Assembly: GCA_030037515.1 (NCBI GenBank)
Contig: JASHRE010000608.1
Coordinates: 1-10,014, forward strand
Direction: 5' to 3'
Origin: Candidatus Sulfotelmatobacter sp.
Lineage (GTDB): Bacteria > Acidobacteriota > Terriglobia > Terriglobales > Acidobacteriaceae
Length of the DNA stretch: 10,014 nt
Below, in pieces: positions 1 through 7,450 of the stretch. Numbering within the stretch: the first letter of the stretch is position 1; every line of letters starts with the position of its first letter. Made by a program: the position numbers and the translations under genes. Below the pieces are notes generated by a model that made no database searches, was not told the DNA's origin, and saw only the letters and a list, made by a program, of their open reading frames with translations.

Positions 1-1028
1 TCTATCGCACCGGGGATGTTTTGGCTCTCGGCTGGATGGCCAATTACATCCGCGAGCAGATGCACGGCGACAGGACATACTTCAATGTCAATCGGCACAT
101 CAATCCGACCAATGTTTGCGTGGCCGCGTGTCGACTCTGCGCCTTTGGACGAAAGAAGGATGGGCCCGGCGCTTACACCATGGCGCTCGAAGAAGCGTTT
201 CAGACCGCGGGTTCCGGGTACTCCGAAGCGGTCACGGAGTTTCACATCGTAGGCGGCCTGCACCCGGATCTGCCGTTCCAGTATTTCCTCGATCTCTGCG
301 CCGGGCTGAAGCAGCGCTTTCCGCAGGTGCATCTGAAAGCATTCACCATGGTGGAAGTGGCCTATTTAGCGCGGCGAGCGAAGCTGTCGATCCGCGAAAC
401 GCTCGAACAGTTGAAAGCGTCTGGTGTGGATTCCCTTCCTGGTGGGGGCGCGGAAATTTTTGCCGACCGCGTGCGGCACATCATTTGTGATCATAAGATC
501 GACGGAGACCAATGGCTGGAAACGGCGCGCCTGGCGCATCAGATCGGCCTGAAATCGAATGCGACCATGCTCTACGGCCACGTGGAAAACGACGAAGACC
601 GCGTCGATCATCTTCTGAAACTGCGCGCCTTGCAGGATGAAACTGGCGGATTCCAGACGTTCATTCCACTCGCATTTCATCCCGATAACACGCCGCTGCA
701 GCATCTGCCGAAAACGACCGGCATGCTCGACATCAAGCAGATCGCGGTCAGCCGTCTCGTGCTCGACAATTTCCCCCACATCAAGTCGTACTGGCAGATG
801 ATGACTCCCAAGATCGCGCAAATTTCGCTGCGCTTTGGCGCTGACGATATGGACGGAACGGTAATCGAAGAAAAGATCTATCACGACGCGGGAGCGACGA
901 CGCCGCAAGGGATGCGGCGGCAGGAACTGGAACGCCTGATTCGTGCGGCGGGACGCATGCCGGTGGAACGCGACACTTGGTATCGACCGGTGACGCGCAC
1001 GGAAACGTCGGTCACCGTCACGGTGTAG
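1..1028 (+). CDS. mqnE: Aminofutalosine synthase (radical SAM), 5' end outside window
   Basis: MqnE joins 3-[(1-carboxyvinyl)oxy]benzoate to S-adenosylmethionine to make aminofutalosine in the cytoplasmic futalosine route to menaquinone. The frame is open from base 3 to the TAG at 1026-1028; the true start lies upstream, and family length suggests only a few tens of residues are missing. A radical-SAM CX3CX2C cluster motif is visible (NVCVAACRLCAF, first Cys codon 117-119), preceded by the conserved NVNRHINPTN stretch. Further family motifs are HIVGGLHPDLPF, KAFTMVEVAY, DSLPGGGAEIF, NATMLYGH, LQDETGGF and FIPLAFHP. FIPLAFHP and NATMLYGH fit MqnE better than the paralogue MqnC, which typically reads FIPW and TATM. 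The C-terminus ends soon after the conserved PVERDTWY segment. The gene converges on the efflux operon; no other menaquinone gene is visible here. Confidence 0.93.
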   Translation, partial: YRTGDVLALGWMANYIREQMHGDRTYFNVNRHINPTNVCVAACRLCAFGRKKDGPGAYTMALEEAFQTAGSGYSEAVTEFHIVGGLHPDLPFQYFLDLCAGLKQRFPQVHLKAFTMVEVAYLARRAKLSIRETLEQLKASGVDSLPGGGAEIFADRVRHIICDHKIDGDQWLETARLAHQIGLKSNATMLYGHVENDEDRVDHLLKLRALQDETGGFQTFIPLAFHPDNTPLQHLPKTTGMLDIKQIAVSRLVLDNFPHIKSYWQMMTPKIAQISLRFGADDMDGTVIEEKIYHDAGATTPQGMRRQELERLIRAAGRMPVERDTWYRPVTRTETSVTVTV

Positions 1029-1050
1029 AACTTATGCGTTCTTGTACCGT

Positions 1051-1080
1051 TGTCGTTCCGAACCCAGCGAGGGATCCCCA
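1051..1080. repeat. Degenerate dispersed intergenic repeat (REP-like)
   Basis: Just after mqnE the sequence reads TGTCGTTCCGAACCCAGCGA followed by GGGATCCCCA. From memory this resembles a short element of the type TGTCATTCCGAGCGAAGCGAGGAATCTC that is scattered between genes in Acidobacteriota and several other phyla. The GGGATCCC at 1071-1078 is itself palindromic. Only one copy is present in the window, so the call rests on resemblance, not on repetition seen here. Confidence 0.35.
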
Positions 1081-1109
1081 TGGCCAGCAGTTTCTCTCCC
1101 GAGTAGGGA

Positions 1110-1127
1110 TGGTTCGACTTCGAACCA
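1110..1127. repeat. Perfect 8-bp inverted repeat between convergent genes
   Basis: TGGTTCGA and TCGAACCA are separated by two bases. The element lies 82 bases after the mqnE stop and 116 bases from the channel gene's stop. It could fold as a hairpin in either transcript, but no T-tract follows it on either strand, so an intrinsic terminator is not clearly shown. A protein-binding palindrome or part of the adjacent dispersed repeat is also possible. Confidence 0.35.
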
Positions 1128-1188
1128 GATCGAGCAGCGATGTGGTTCTCCGCTTATTCCGGCGACGAGCTAAACCGGGCGCGAATCG

Positions 1189-1204
1189 CAGCGCTGAAGC
1201 GCTG
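1189..1204. terminator. Possible terminator hairpin downstream of the efflux operon
   Basis: CAGCGCT and AGCGCTG form a perfect 7-bp GC-rich inverted repeat with a two-base spacer. It starts 38 bases past the stop of the outer-membrane channel gene (minus strand) and could end the operon transcript or stabilise its 3' end. It lacks a downstream U-run, so it is at best a Rho-assisted or 3'-protective structure. Confidence 0.3.
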
Positions 1205-1242
1205 TGCCACCCCCAATTCCTCCACCACGAGAAGCGTGAAAC

Positions 1243-2757
1243 TCACGGTTGCACGCCCATCTCGAAGTTCAGCGTCGAAAGCGCGAGCTTGTACTGATAT
1301 TGCGCGTTGACGTAGCCAAGGGCTGCGCTGGCCTGCTGCAACTGCGCCTGACTCAATTCGACGATGGAACTTAGACCAAGCTGATACCGTCCCTGGGCTA
1401 GACGAAGACTGAGATCGGCTTCTTGGGAGAGTTCCTCGGCGACGCCGACGCGCTGAAACGCCGTATTGGCGGCCAGCCATGCGGTACGTACATCGCGCAC
1501 AACGCGATCGCGCAGATCGCGGGTATCTTCCGCCGCGGCCAGGGCTCGATACTTCGCCTCGGACGCTTGGGCGGTGTACAGGAATCCGTCGAAGATCGGG
1601 ATGCTCATGTTCACGCCGACTGCGCCGTACCAGCTTGAAATGAAGTAATTGGGGAAGCATCCGTCGATGCAGTCGGGGCGCACCGGAGTTCCTCCGGCAA
1701 TTCCCAACGCGCTGAGGGTGGGTAGCAACTGATCACGCTGCGCGCGGCGGAATTTTTCCGCCGCTTGCTGATTGTAGGTGAACGACTGCAAATCGGGACG
1801 TTGCTGCAGAGCGGTGTTGACGACGACATCCACGTCAGGAGGAGGCGGCGTCTGCGCCTGTGCGTTCTCTTCCACCAATTCGTACTGCACTTGTTTATCG
1901 AAGCCAAGGATGGAGGTCAGCACGGCGAGACTGGAGTCGACGTTGTTTTGAGCGTCAAGCAATAGCAGCTTGGCTTCCGACAGGTTCACTTGCGCAAACG
2001 CCAGATCGACTTCTGATTTCAACTTACTTTTTGTCAGCTCGTTGACCTGGCTTTCGACAGACTGCCGGGTGGTCACCGTCTGTTGTGCGATTTTGAGCAG
2101 ATCTTGCGCCTGCAAAGCGCCGTAAAAAGCCTGGTCTGTCGCCAGAACGACGTCTTCCTCGGTCGCGAGACCGCTGGCCTGCGCGGCTCTGTCGCGCAGT
2201 TTGGAAGACGCAACCAAATTGGTCGTGTGACCGAAATCGGTAAGCAGCTGACTCAAAGTAACGCCTGCCCCGGCATGCTCCAACAAACGCGACGCGGTCA
2301 GCGAGCCGGCGCCAATGCGGCTGCCTTCATGCGCCTCCACTGCGGTGATATCTCCGTTAAACGTGGGAAATTCAGCGGAACGAGTTTGGCGATAGAGCTG
2401 ATGCTCCGCCAAGGCGAGCAAACGACCCACGCTGATTCGGGGATTGTTTTTGATCGCGAGTTGCTCCGCCTGAACACGTGTCAAGCGCATAGCACCGCTG
2501 GGCGGCTGGACCGGTGCAGAGGCAGGCAGGGAGCCGGGAGCGGAACTCATCTGCGCGGGATCGCGAGCGGGATAGCTTGCGGCCAGAGAAGCCATCGAGC
2601 GCGGTGTTGCATCCGGTCGGCTTTGTGGTTGCGGCGCGGATGGCAGGTTTTCCGCAGAAGGGACGCGAACAAAATTCTGCCCCAACGCGGCCGGCACGAT
2701 ACCCACACTCCACAGAAAGATCGCTAACGCTCTACGACCGTTTACATGGTGTCTCAT
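1243..2757 (-). CDS. TolC-family outer-membrane efflux channel
   Basis: This 504-residue protein is the outer-membrane duct of the tripartite pump. A signal peptide is visible: basic MRHHVNGRR, a hydrophobic core at about 10-25, and a likely cut near ALG-Q at 26/27. A Pro/Ser/Ala-rich linker (about 29-88) precedes the first outer-membrane efflux repeat. The family's two-fold repeat is clear: LSQLLTDFGHTTN (about 168-180) matches MSIPIFDGFLYTAQ (384-397), and the long helices before the C-terminus carry GRYQLGLSSIVELSQAQ (456-472). A short CIDGC pair (C363, C367) lies where the second beta-hairpin would face outside. The ATG overlaps the pump's TGA as ATGA, with GGAG 8 bases upstream inside the pump gene, which implies translational coupling. 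It is the last gene of the operon. Substrate cannot be read from sequence. Confidence 0.93.
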   Translation of the reverse strand: MRHHVNGRRALAIFLWSVGIVPAALGQNFVRVPSAENLPSAPQPQSRPDATPRSMASLAASYPARDPAQMSSAPGSLPASAPVQPPSGAMRLTRVQAEQLAIKNNPRISVGRLLALAEHQLYRQTRSAEFPTFNGDITAVEAHEGSRIGAGSLTASRLLEHAGAGVTLSQLLTDFGHTTNLVASSKLRDRAAQASGLATEEDVVLATDQAFYGALQAQDLLKIAQQTVTTRQSVESQVNELTKSKLKSEVDLAFAQVNLSEAKLLLLDAQNNVDSSLAVLTSILGFDKQVQYELVEENAQAQTPPPPDVDVVVNTALQQRPDLQSFTYNQQAAEKFRRAQRDQLLPTLSALGIAGGTPVRPDCIDGCFPNYFISSWYGAVGVNMSIPIFDGFLYTAQASEAKYRALAAAEDTRDLRDRVVRDVRTAWLAANTAFQRVGVAEELSQEADLSLRLAQGRYQLGLSSIVELSQAQLQQASAALGYVNAQYQYKLALSTLNFEMGVQP

Positions 2758-5700
2758 TCGGCGTTCTCCGTCGCAGAAGCGGTAGCGGCTGGCTGATTGT
2801 TTTTCCCGTAGACCAGCAGATACGCGGCTGGCACGATGAAAATCGTCAGCACCACCGACGAGGTCAGTCCGCCGATGATCGCCCGTGCCATGGGCGCATA
2901 TTGCTCGGCGCCGGTCCCAAGTTTCATCGCCATCGGAATCATGCCGATGATGGTGGCCAAAGAAGTCATCAGGATCGGACGCAGACGCACCCGGCAGGCC
3001 GTGATCACAGCGTCCTTCGGGGACAACCCTTGCGTTTCCAGATTGTGGGCGAAATCGACGATCAGAATGCTGTTCGAGTCGGCAATGCCGATCAGCATCA
3101 GCACTCCCATCAGCGACATCACGTTCAACGTGCTGTGCGTGAGGGGCAGAATGATGAGAACTCCGATGAAGCCCATCGGAATCGCCAGCATGATGAGGAA
3201 GGGGTCAACGAACGACTTGAATTGCGCCGTCAGGATCAGATAGAGCAACAAAAACGACAACGTAAATCCCAGGGCGAAGCTCTTGAACGAAGCGTCCATA
3301 TCCTCGACCATCCCGCGCAGGTTCACCCGCACATTCTCTGGGATTTCTGCCTTTGCTCGAGCCCTGGCGAGAATGCCGCGGATGGCGTTGCTGACATCGC
3401 CGAGATCCTCTCCCTTGGGAGTGACGTAAACATCGATCACGCGCTGAATCTGGTAGTGATCGATTTCGGTGGGGGTCTGGAAGGGCACAACCTTGACCAC
3501 GTTGTTGAGTACCGTGGTCGGCCTGCCCAGACTCGGGCAATTCCAAGCCGGGGGAGTTGTATTAAATGGCGCCGCTGTGGTCGAGTTGCAATGCGAGTCC
3601 TCCATCCCGGGATCGCGCAAAGGAATCTGCCCGAGATCAATCGTGTTGTGAATCGCAGGTTGACCGTGCTCGAAGTATTGCACCGTGAGGTAGTAATCAT
3701 TGCCGGTCTTGCGATCGACCCAGTAATTGGGTGCAATCATGTAATTCGAGTTTAGAGAAGTGATGACGTTGTCGACGACATCCTTCTGACTCAAGCCCAG
3801 TTCGCCGGCGTGGACACGGTCGACATCCAGTCGCAGCGCCGGATAATTCATATCCTGCGGGACGTATATCTGCCCCACCCCGCGCACTCGCCCGATCTCT
3901 CCCGCCAACTTCTGAGCAATTCCATAAATCTGCGGCAAGTCCGGGCTGCTGACCTGCACGTCAATCGGCGCGATCTTGCCGCTGTTGAGGATGGCGTCGA
4001 CCAAGGAGCCGCTATAAAGAAAAGTCCGCATCTCCGGATATTGGCTGGCAATTTCTTTCTGAACCCGGTCCATGTACTCGAAGCTGCTGGTTTTATGCGG
4101 CTGATTCAACTGCACCTGCACCGTCGCGGTATAGGCGCCGGCGTTGGTGGTGTAGAGCGCCGAAAAATCCGGAACCACGCCAATATTGGAGACGATTCTC
4201 TTCAAATCCTTGGTCGCGACTACTTGCCGGATCAGATCCTCGACTTTGCCGACGTAGTCATTGCTGACTTCAATGCGAGTTCCAGTCGGAACTTTCAAGT
4301 TGATCGTGAACTGGCCGGCATCGGTCTTTGGAAAGAATGCCAGGCCGAGGAAAAAATAAATCGCCAAGCTGGCGAGGAAACTTCCCGTCAGTGCCGCAAC
4401 CGTGAGCCCGGGACGCTTTAGTGCGCGCCGCACCCAATATTCGTAGTAATCAAGGACGCGATTGAACACGCGATTGAAGCCGGCGTTGAATCGTTCCCAC
4501 AGCGAGTGGTCGGTCGGCCGCGTCGGCCCGAGCTCGTATTCCGGCTCGCGCTGTTGGTTCGCGTGCCCAGCTTCAGCATTTGCATGTCCGCCGTGGGGCA
4601 CAGCTTTCAAGAATCGCGAGCAGAACAGTGGAATGACCGTCATCGCGGCCACGAACGACGCGAGCAGCGACAGGCAAAACGCAAGAGCCAGCGCAGAGAA
4701 GAGGAACTTCGCTACGCCATACAGAAAAATTACGGGGAAGAAGTCCACGACATCAACGAGCGTGGCCGCAAGCACGGCCAGATTCACCTCCGATCCGCCA
4801 ACCTCCGCGGCAATCATCGGGGCAGCACCCATTTCCAGATGGCGATAGATGTTCTCGAGCGAGATAACGGAGTTGTCGATCACGCGCGAGAAGGCGAGTG
4901 CCATCCCTCCCAGGATCATCGTATTCACGGTCCCGCCCATCAAAGCCAGGATCACAAACGCCGCCAGCGCCGACAGCGGAATCGAAAGCAGCACGGCGGA
5001 CGTTGCGCGAAAGCTGCCCAAGAAAATCAAAATCATGAGGGTGGTGAGAATCAGCCCCATGAAACCTTCATGCAAGACCGTGTCGATCGCGTCTTTTACG
5101 TACACCGACTGATCGAACACCACGCTGGTCTTCAACTGGGAGGGGATGTCATACAGATGCTTGATCAGGTCCTTGACTCCATTCACGACCTCGATGGTGT
5201 TGGTGTCCCCTCCTTGTTTCATGATCGGGATGTAAACCGATTTCTGGCCGTCGATGCGCACAATGTTGTACTGAATCTGGCTGGCGTCTTCGGCTTTTCC
5301 CACATCCCCGACAGTCACCCAGGAATGGCCTTTCACCTTGATGGGAACGTCATTGAGCTGCTGCATGTTGTCGACGAGGCTGTTGGAATAGACGAAGTAA
5401 TCGTAAGGCCCCATCTTGATGTCCCCGGCAGGCAGAATCAGGTTCGCCTGGTTGACGGAGTCGACCACGTCCATGGGGCTGAGCTGACGCGACAGCAACT
5501 TGTAGGGATCGACGTAAACCATGATCTGCCGGTATTTGCCGCCGAAAGGAATGGGGATCTCGGCGCCCGGAACGACTGCGATCTGGTTGCGGATCTCAAA
5601 TTGCGCGTAATCGTGCAACTGCGTTTCCGTCAGTCCTTCACCCTTTACGGTGACCAGCGCCACCGGCAGGCTCGATGAGTCGAATTTCAGAACTACCGGA

Positions 5701-6068
5701 GGCAGCGTTCCCGGTGGCAGACGCTTCAGGTCCGCCAAGGCGAGGTTCGAAAGTTCGCTGACGTCGCTGTCGGCGTTTGTTCCCGGCTGAAAGAAGACTC
5801 GAATAATGCTCACGCCCAACAGCGAACGCGATTCCATGTGATCGATACCCGAGCCTAAAGTGAAGAAGCGCTCGAGCGGATTGGTGATATCAAATTCGAT
5901 GTCCTCGGGTGGCATGCCGCTATAGAACGTGGCCACCACGGCCTCGGGCAGATTAATTGGCGGAAACAGGTCAACCGGCATGCGCGCCAGGCTGGTCACG
6001 CCAATCACCAGCAGCGCCAAACAGAGCACGATGATGAAATACGGATTGCGAATGGAAAATCCAGGCAT
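2754..6068 (-). CDS. RND-family inner-membrane efflux pump (HAE1/AcrB-like)
   Basis: The 1104-residue protein has the two-fold RND plan. TM1 is at about 10-28, followed by a large periplasmic porter domain, TM2-TM6 (about 335-490), a cytoplasmic loop, TM7 (about 556-580), a second porter domain and TM8-TM12 (about 930-1088). Family motifs include PVDLFPPI, GSGIDHMES, LPPGTLPPVV, ILTAQFKSFVDP and RLRPILMTSLA. By alignment to AcrB the relay positions read D398 (AcrB D407), N399 (D408), S998 (K940), R1028 (R971) and T1035 (T978), so two canonical relay residues are changed. R395 in TM4 and D997 in TM10 add unusual charges. An insertion at about 820-850 carries C827 and C844, and the loop after TM6 is His-rich. 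The start has AGGG 5 bases upstream. It follows the adaptor by 49 bases and overlaps the channel gene by 4. Drug-type efflux is more likely than metal efflux, but the substrate is unknown. Confidence 0.94.
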   Translation of the reverse strand: MPGFSIRNPYFIIVLCLALLVIGVTSLARMPVDLFPPINLPEAVVATFYSGMPPEDIEFDITNPLERFFTLGSGIDHMESRSLLGVSIIRVFFQPGTNADSDVSELSNLALADLKRLPPGTLPPVVLKFDSSSLPVALVTVKGEGLTETQLHDYAQFEIRNQIAVVPGAEIPIPFGGKYRQIMVYVDPYKLLSRQLSPMDVVDSVNQANLILPAGDIKMGPYDYFVYSNSLVDNMQQLNDVPIKVKGHSWVTVGDVGKAEDASQIQYNIVRIDGQKSVYIPIMKQGGDTNTIEVVNGVKDLIKHLYDIPSQLKTSVVFDQSVYVKDAIDTVLHEGFMGLILTTLMILIFLGSFRATSAVLLSIPLSALAAFVILALMGGTVNTMILGGMALAFSRVIDNSVISLENIYRHLEMGAAPMIAAEVGGSEVNLAVLAATLVDVVDFFPVIFLYGVAKFLFSALALAFCLSLLASFVAAMTVIPLFCSRFLKAVPHGGHANAEAGHANQQREPEYELGPTRPTDHSLWERFNAGFNRVFNRVLDYYEYWVRRALKRPGLTVAALTGSFLASLAIYFFLGLAFFPKTDAGQFTINLKVPTGTRIEVSNDYVGKVEDLIRQVVATKDLKRIVSNIGVVPDFSALYTTNAGAYTATVQVQLNQPHKTSSFEYMDRVQKEIASQYPEMRTFLYSGSLVDAILNSGKIAPIDVQVSSPDLPQIYGIAQKLAGEIGRVRGVGQIYVPQDMNYPALRLDVDRVHAGELGLSQKDVVDNVITSLNSNYMIAPNYWVDRKTGNDYYLTVQYFEHGQPAIHNTIDLGQIPLRDPGMEDSHCNSTTAAPFNTTPPAWNCPSLGRPTTVLNNVVKVVPFQTPTEIDHYQIQRVIDVYVTPKGEDLGDVSNAIRGILARARAKAEIPENVRVNLRGMVEDMDASFKSFALGFTLSFLLLYLILTAQFKSFVDPFLIMLAIPMGFIGVLIILPLTHSTLNVMSLMGVLMLIGIADSNSILIVDFAHNLETQGLSPKDAVITACRVRLRPILMTSLATIIGMIPMAMKLGTGAEQYAPMARAIIGGLTSSVVLTIFIVPAAYLLVYGKNNQPAATASATENAE

Positions 6069-6117
6069 AGACCCTATCCCCTATGTTCGAGTCGAAAATT
6101 CATTCGGCGGCGCGCGT

Positions 6118-7389
6118 TCACTGTGAGTTCGACTCGTGGTATTCGAGCACGTCCACCATTTTGGCTTGAACTCGTTCTCCATCTTTGAGGCCGCTGCGAT
6201 CACTGACGACGATCTGCTCGCCTTCCTTGAGTCCAGAAACAATTTCCGCAAAGCTGCTGGTTGTAAGTCCGGTCTGAACCTGGCGGTCCCGCAGTGTTCC
6301 ATCCCGATCCACGACAAAAACCGTCGTTTTATCGGCTTCGCGATTGAGTGCCTGAATGGGCACGGTGGGAATGTCGTTGCGATGTTCGAGCGTCAACGTC
6401 GCCTCGGCATACAAACCGGAAACCAGGACACGATTGGGGTTGCGGACGTCGACTTCTGTGTGCATGGTGCGAGTATCGACGCGAACGTCGACAGAGGAAC
6501 GCGCCACCTTGCCGGGAAAGGTGTGGTTCAGAGACGGCACGCGCACATCTACGGGATCGCCGATGCGAATGAATTGTACGTACGCCTCGGGAACTGGAAT
6601 CACGAGCCGGAATAAGTCATCCTGCGAGAGACGCACGATCGGGATGGCCTGCGTGCTGGTGCCCACACCGGCTTGCACCAGCGTTCCCAGATTGGCATAG
6701 CGATCGGTTACCACTCCGGAGAAAGGAGCCGTGATTCTGGAGTAATCGAAAAGGCTTTGCTCGCGAATCAACTTCGCCTTGGCAGCGGCCAGATTGCTCT
6801 CTGCAGCTGCCAGAGCGGCCTCGCCTGCGTCGACCTGCGACGCCGCTGCCAGATCTTTGCCTTGCGCATCATCGACTTCCTGTTGCGCGACGATACCAGG
6901 CTGGCTCTCGAACACTCCGTTCAAGCGGGTGTATTCGAGGTGCAATGCCTTATAGAGAGCCTGGTAGCGCGCGAGTTCATGCTGCGCGCGCGTCACTTCG
7001 TCATTCGCATTTCTAATATCAGCCTTATCGACCTGCAGCTGCGCCTCGAGTTCTGGAATTTCGAGCGTTGCCATTACCTGGCCCTGCTTTACGTGCGAGC
7101 CGTAGTCGACATAGAGTTCCTTCACGTAGCCGGATTCCTTCGCGTACACATCAATCTCCTGGAAGGGAACCAGTTCGGAGGAAAGCGTGATCTGGCGTCC
7201 CAGCGACTTTTTCACCACGCGCGTGACCGCAACGGTGGCCGTTGGAGCGTTGGCTTCGACCTTGGAGGCATCGCCACCGCTGCACGACGACAGACTGCCG
7301 GCCAGGGCAACCAGGAGCACGGCCGCAGCCGTAGCGGCTGCCAGCCAACCTCTTTGCTTCGGACTTGATCCACTGCCGCGTCGACTCAT
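6118..7389 (-). CDS. Periplasmic adaptor (membrane fusion) lipoprotein of the RND pump
   Basis: The 423-residue adaptor bridges pump and channel in the periplasm. The ATG at 7389 is chosen because a strong purine-rich ribosome site lies 5 bases upstream; an in-frame TTG at 7425 has none. The N-terminus is basic, then hydrophobic (about 15-31), ending in a lipobox LSSC with Cys36, so the protein is probably lipid-anchored. Domain order is the usual HlyD/AcrA one: first lipoyl half (about 81-110, ESGYVKELYVDYGSHVKQG), an alpha-helical coiled-coil hairpin (about 112-210, rich in Ala, Glu and Lys), second lipoyl half (about 219-241, ITAPFSGVVTDRYANLGTLV), a beta-barrel (about 253-333), and a membrane-proximal domain to the end. 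It lies 61 bases after the RraA-like gene and 49 before the pump gene, all in one direction, which supports one operon. Confidence 0.93.
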   Translation of the reverse strand: MSRRGSGSSPKQRGWLAAATAAAVLLVALAGSLSSCSGGDASKVEANAPTATVAVTRVVKKSLGRQITLSSELVPFQEIDVYAKESGYVKELYVDYGSHVKQGQVMATLEIPELEAQLQVDKADIRNANDEVTRAQHELARYQALYKALHLEYTRLNGVFESQPGIVAQQEVDDAQGKDLAAASQVDAGEAALAAAESNLAAAKAKLIREQSLFDYSRITAPFSGVVTDRYANLGTLVQAGVGTSTQAIPIVRLSQDDLFRLVIPVPEAYVQFIRIGDPVDVRVPSLNHTFPGKVARSSVDVRVDTRTMHTEVDVRNPNRVLVSGLYAEATLTLEHRNDIPTVPIQALNREADKTTVFVVDRDGTLRDRQVQTGLTTSSFAEIVSGLKEGEQIVVSDRSGLKDGERVQAKMVDVLEYHESNSQ

Positions 7390-7394
7390 TGCTT

Positions 7395-7402
7395 CCCCCT
7401 CC
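7395..7402 (-). promoter_or_regulatory. Ribosome binding site fixing the adaptor start
   Basis: On the minus strand the bases read GGAGGGGG, followed by five bases (AAGCA) and ATG at 7389. This strong Shine-Dalgarno decides for the shorter adaptor start over the upstream in-frame TTG. Confidence 0.7.
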
Positions 7403-7450
7403 CGTGCTTTGCCGCTCTCGCTCAAATGATTTGACCGTTCCCACAGAGCA

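Noticed and set aside
1..1028. MqnC (dehypoxanthine futalosine cyclase) instead of MqnE
   Set aside because: FIPLAFHP, NATMLYGH and KAFTMVEVAY match MqnE better than MqnC.
2514..3755. 413-codon plus-strand frame
   Set aside because: It lies antisense to the pump and channel genes, is extremely rich in Arg, His and Gln with no domain, and the opposite strand matches RND and TolC families along its full length.
4506..5678. 390-codon plus-strand frame
   Set aside because: It is antisense to well-conserved pump sequence and has the His/Arg/Asp-rich makeup of a shadow frame.
7390..7425. Upstream TTG start for the adaptor, adding 12 residues
   Set aside because: It has no ribosome site, while the ATG at 7389 has a very strong one at good spacing.
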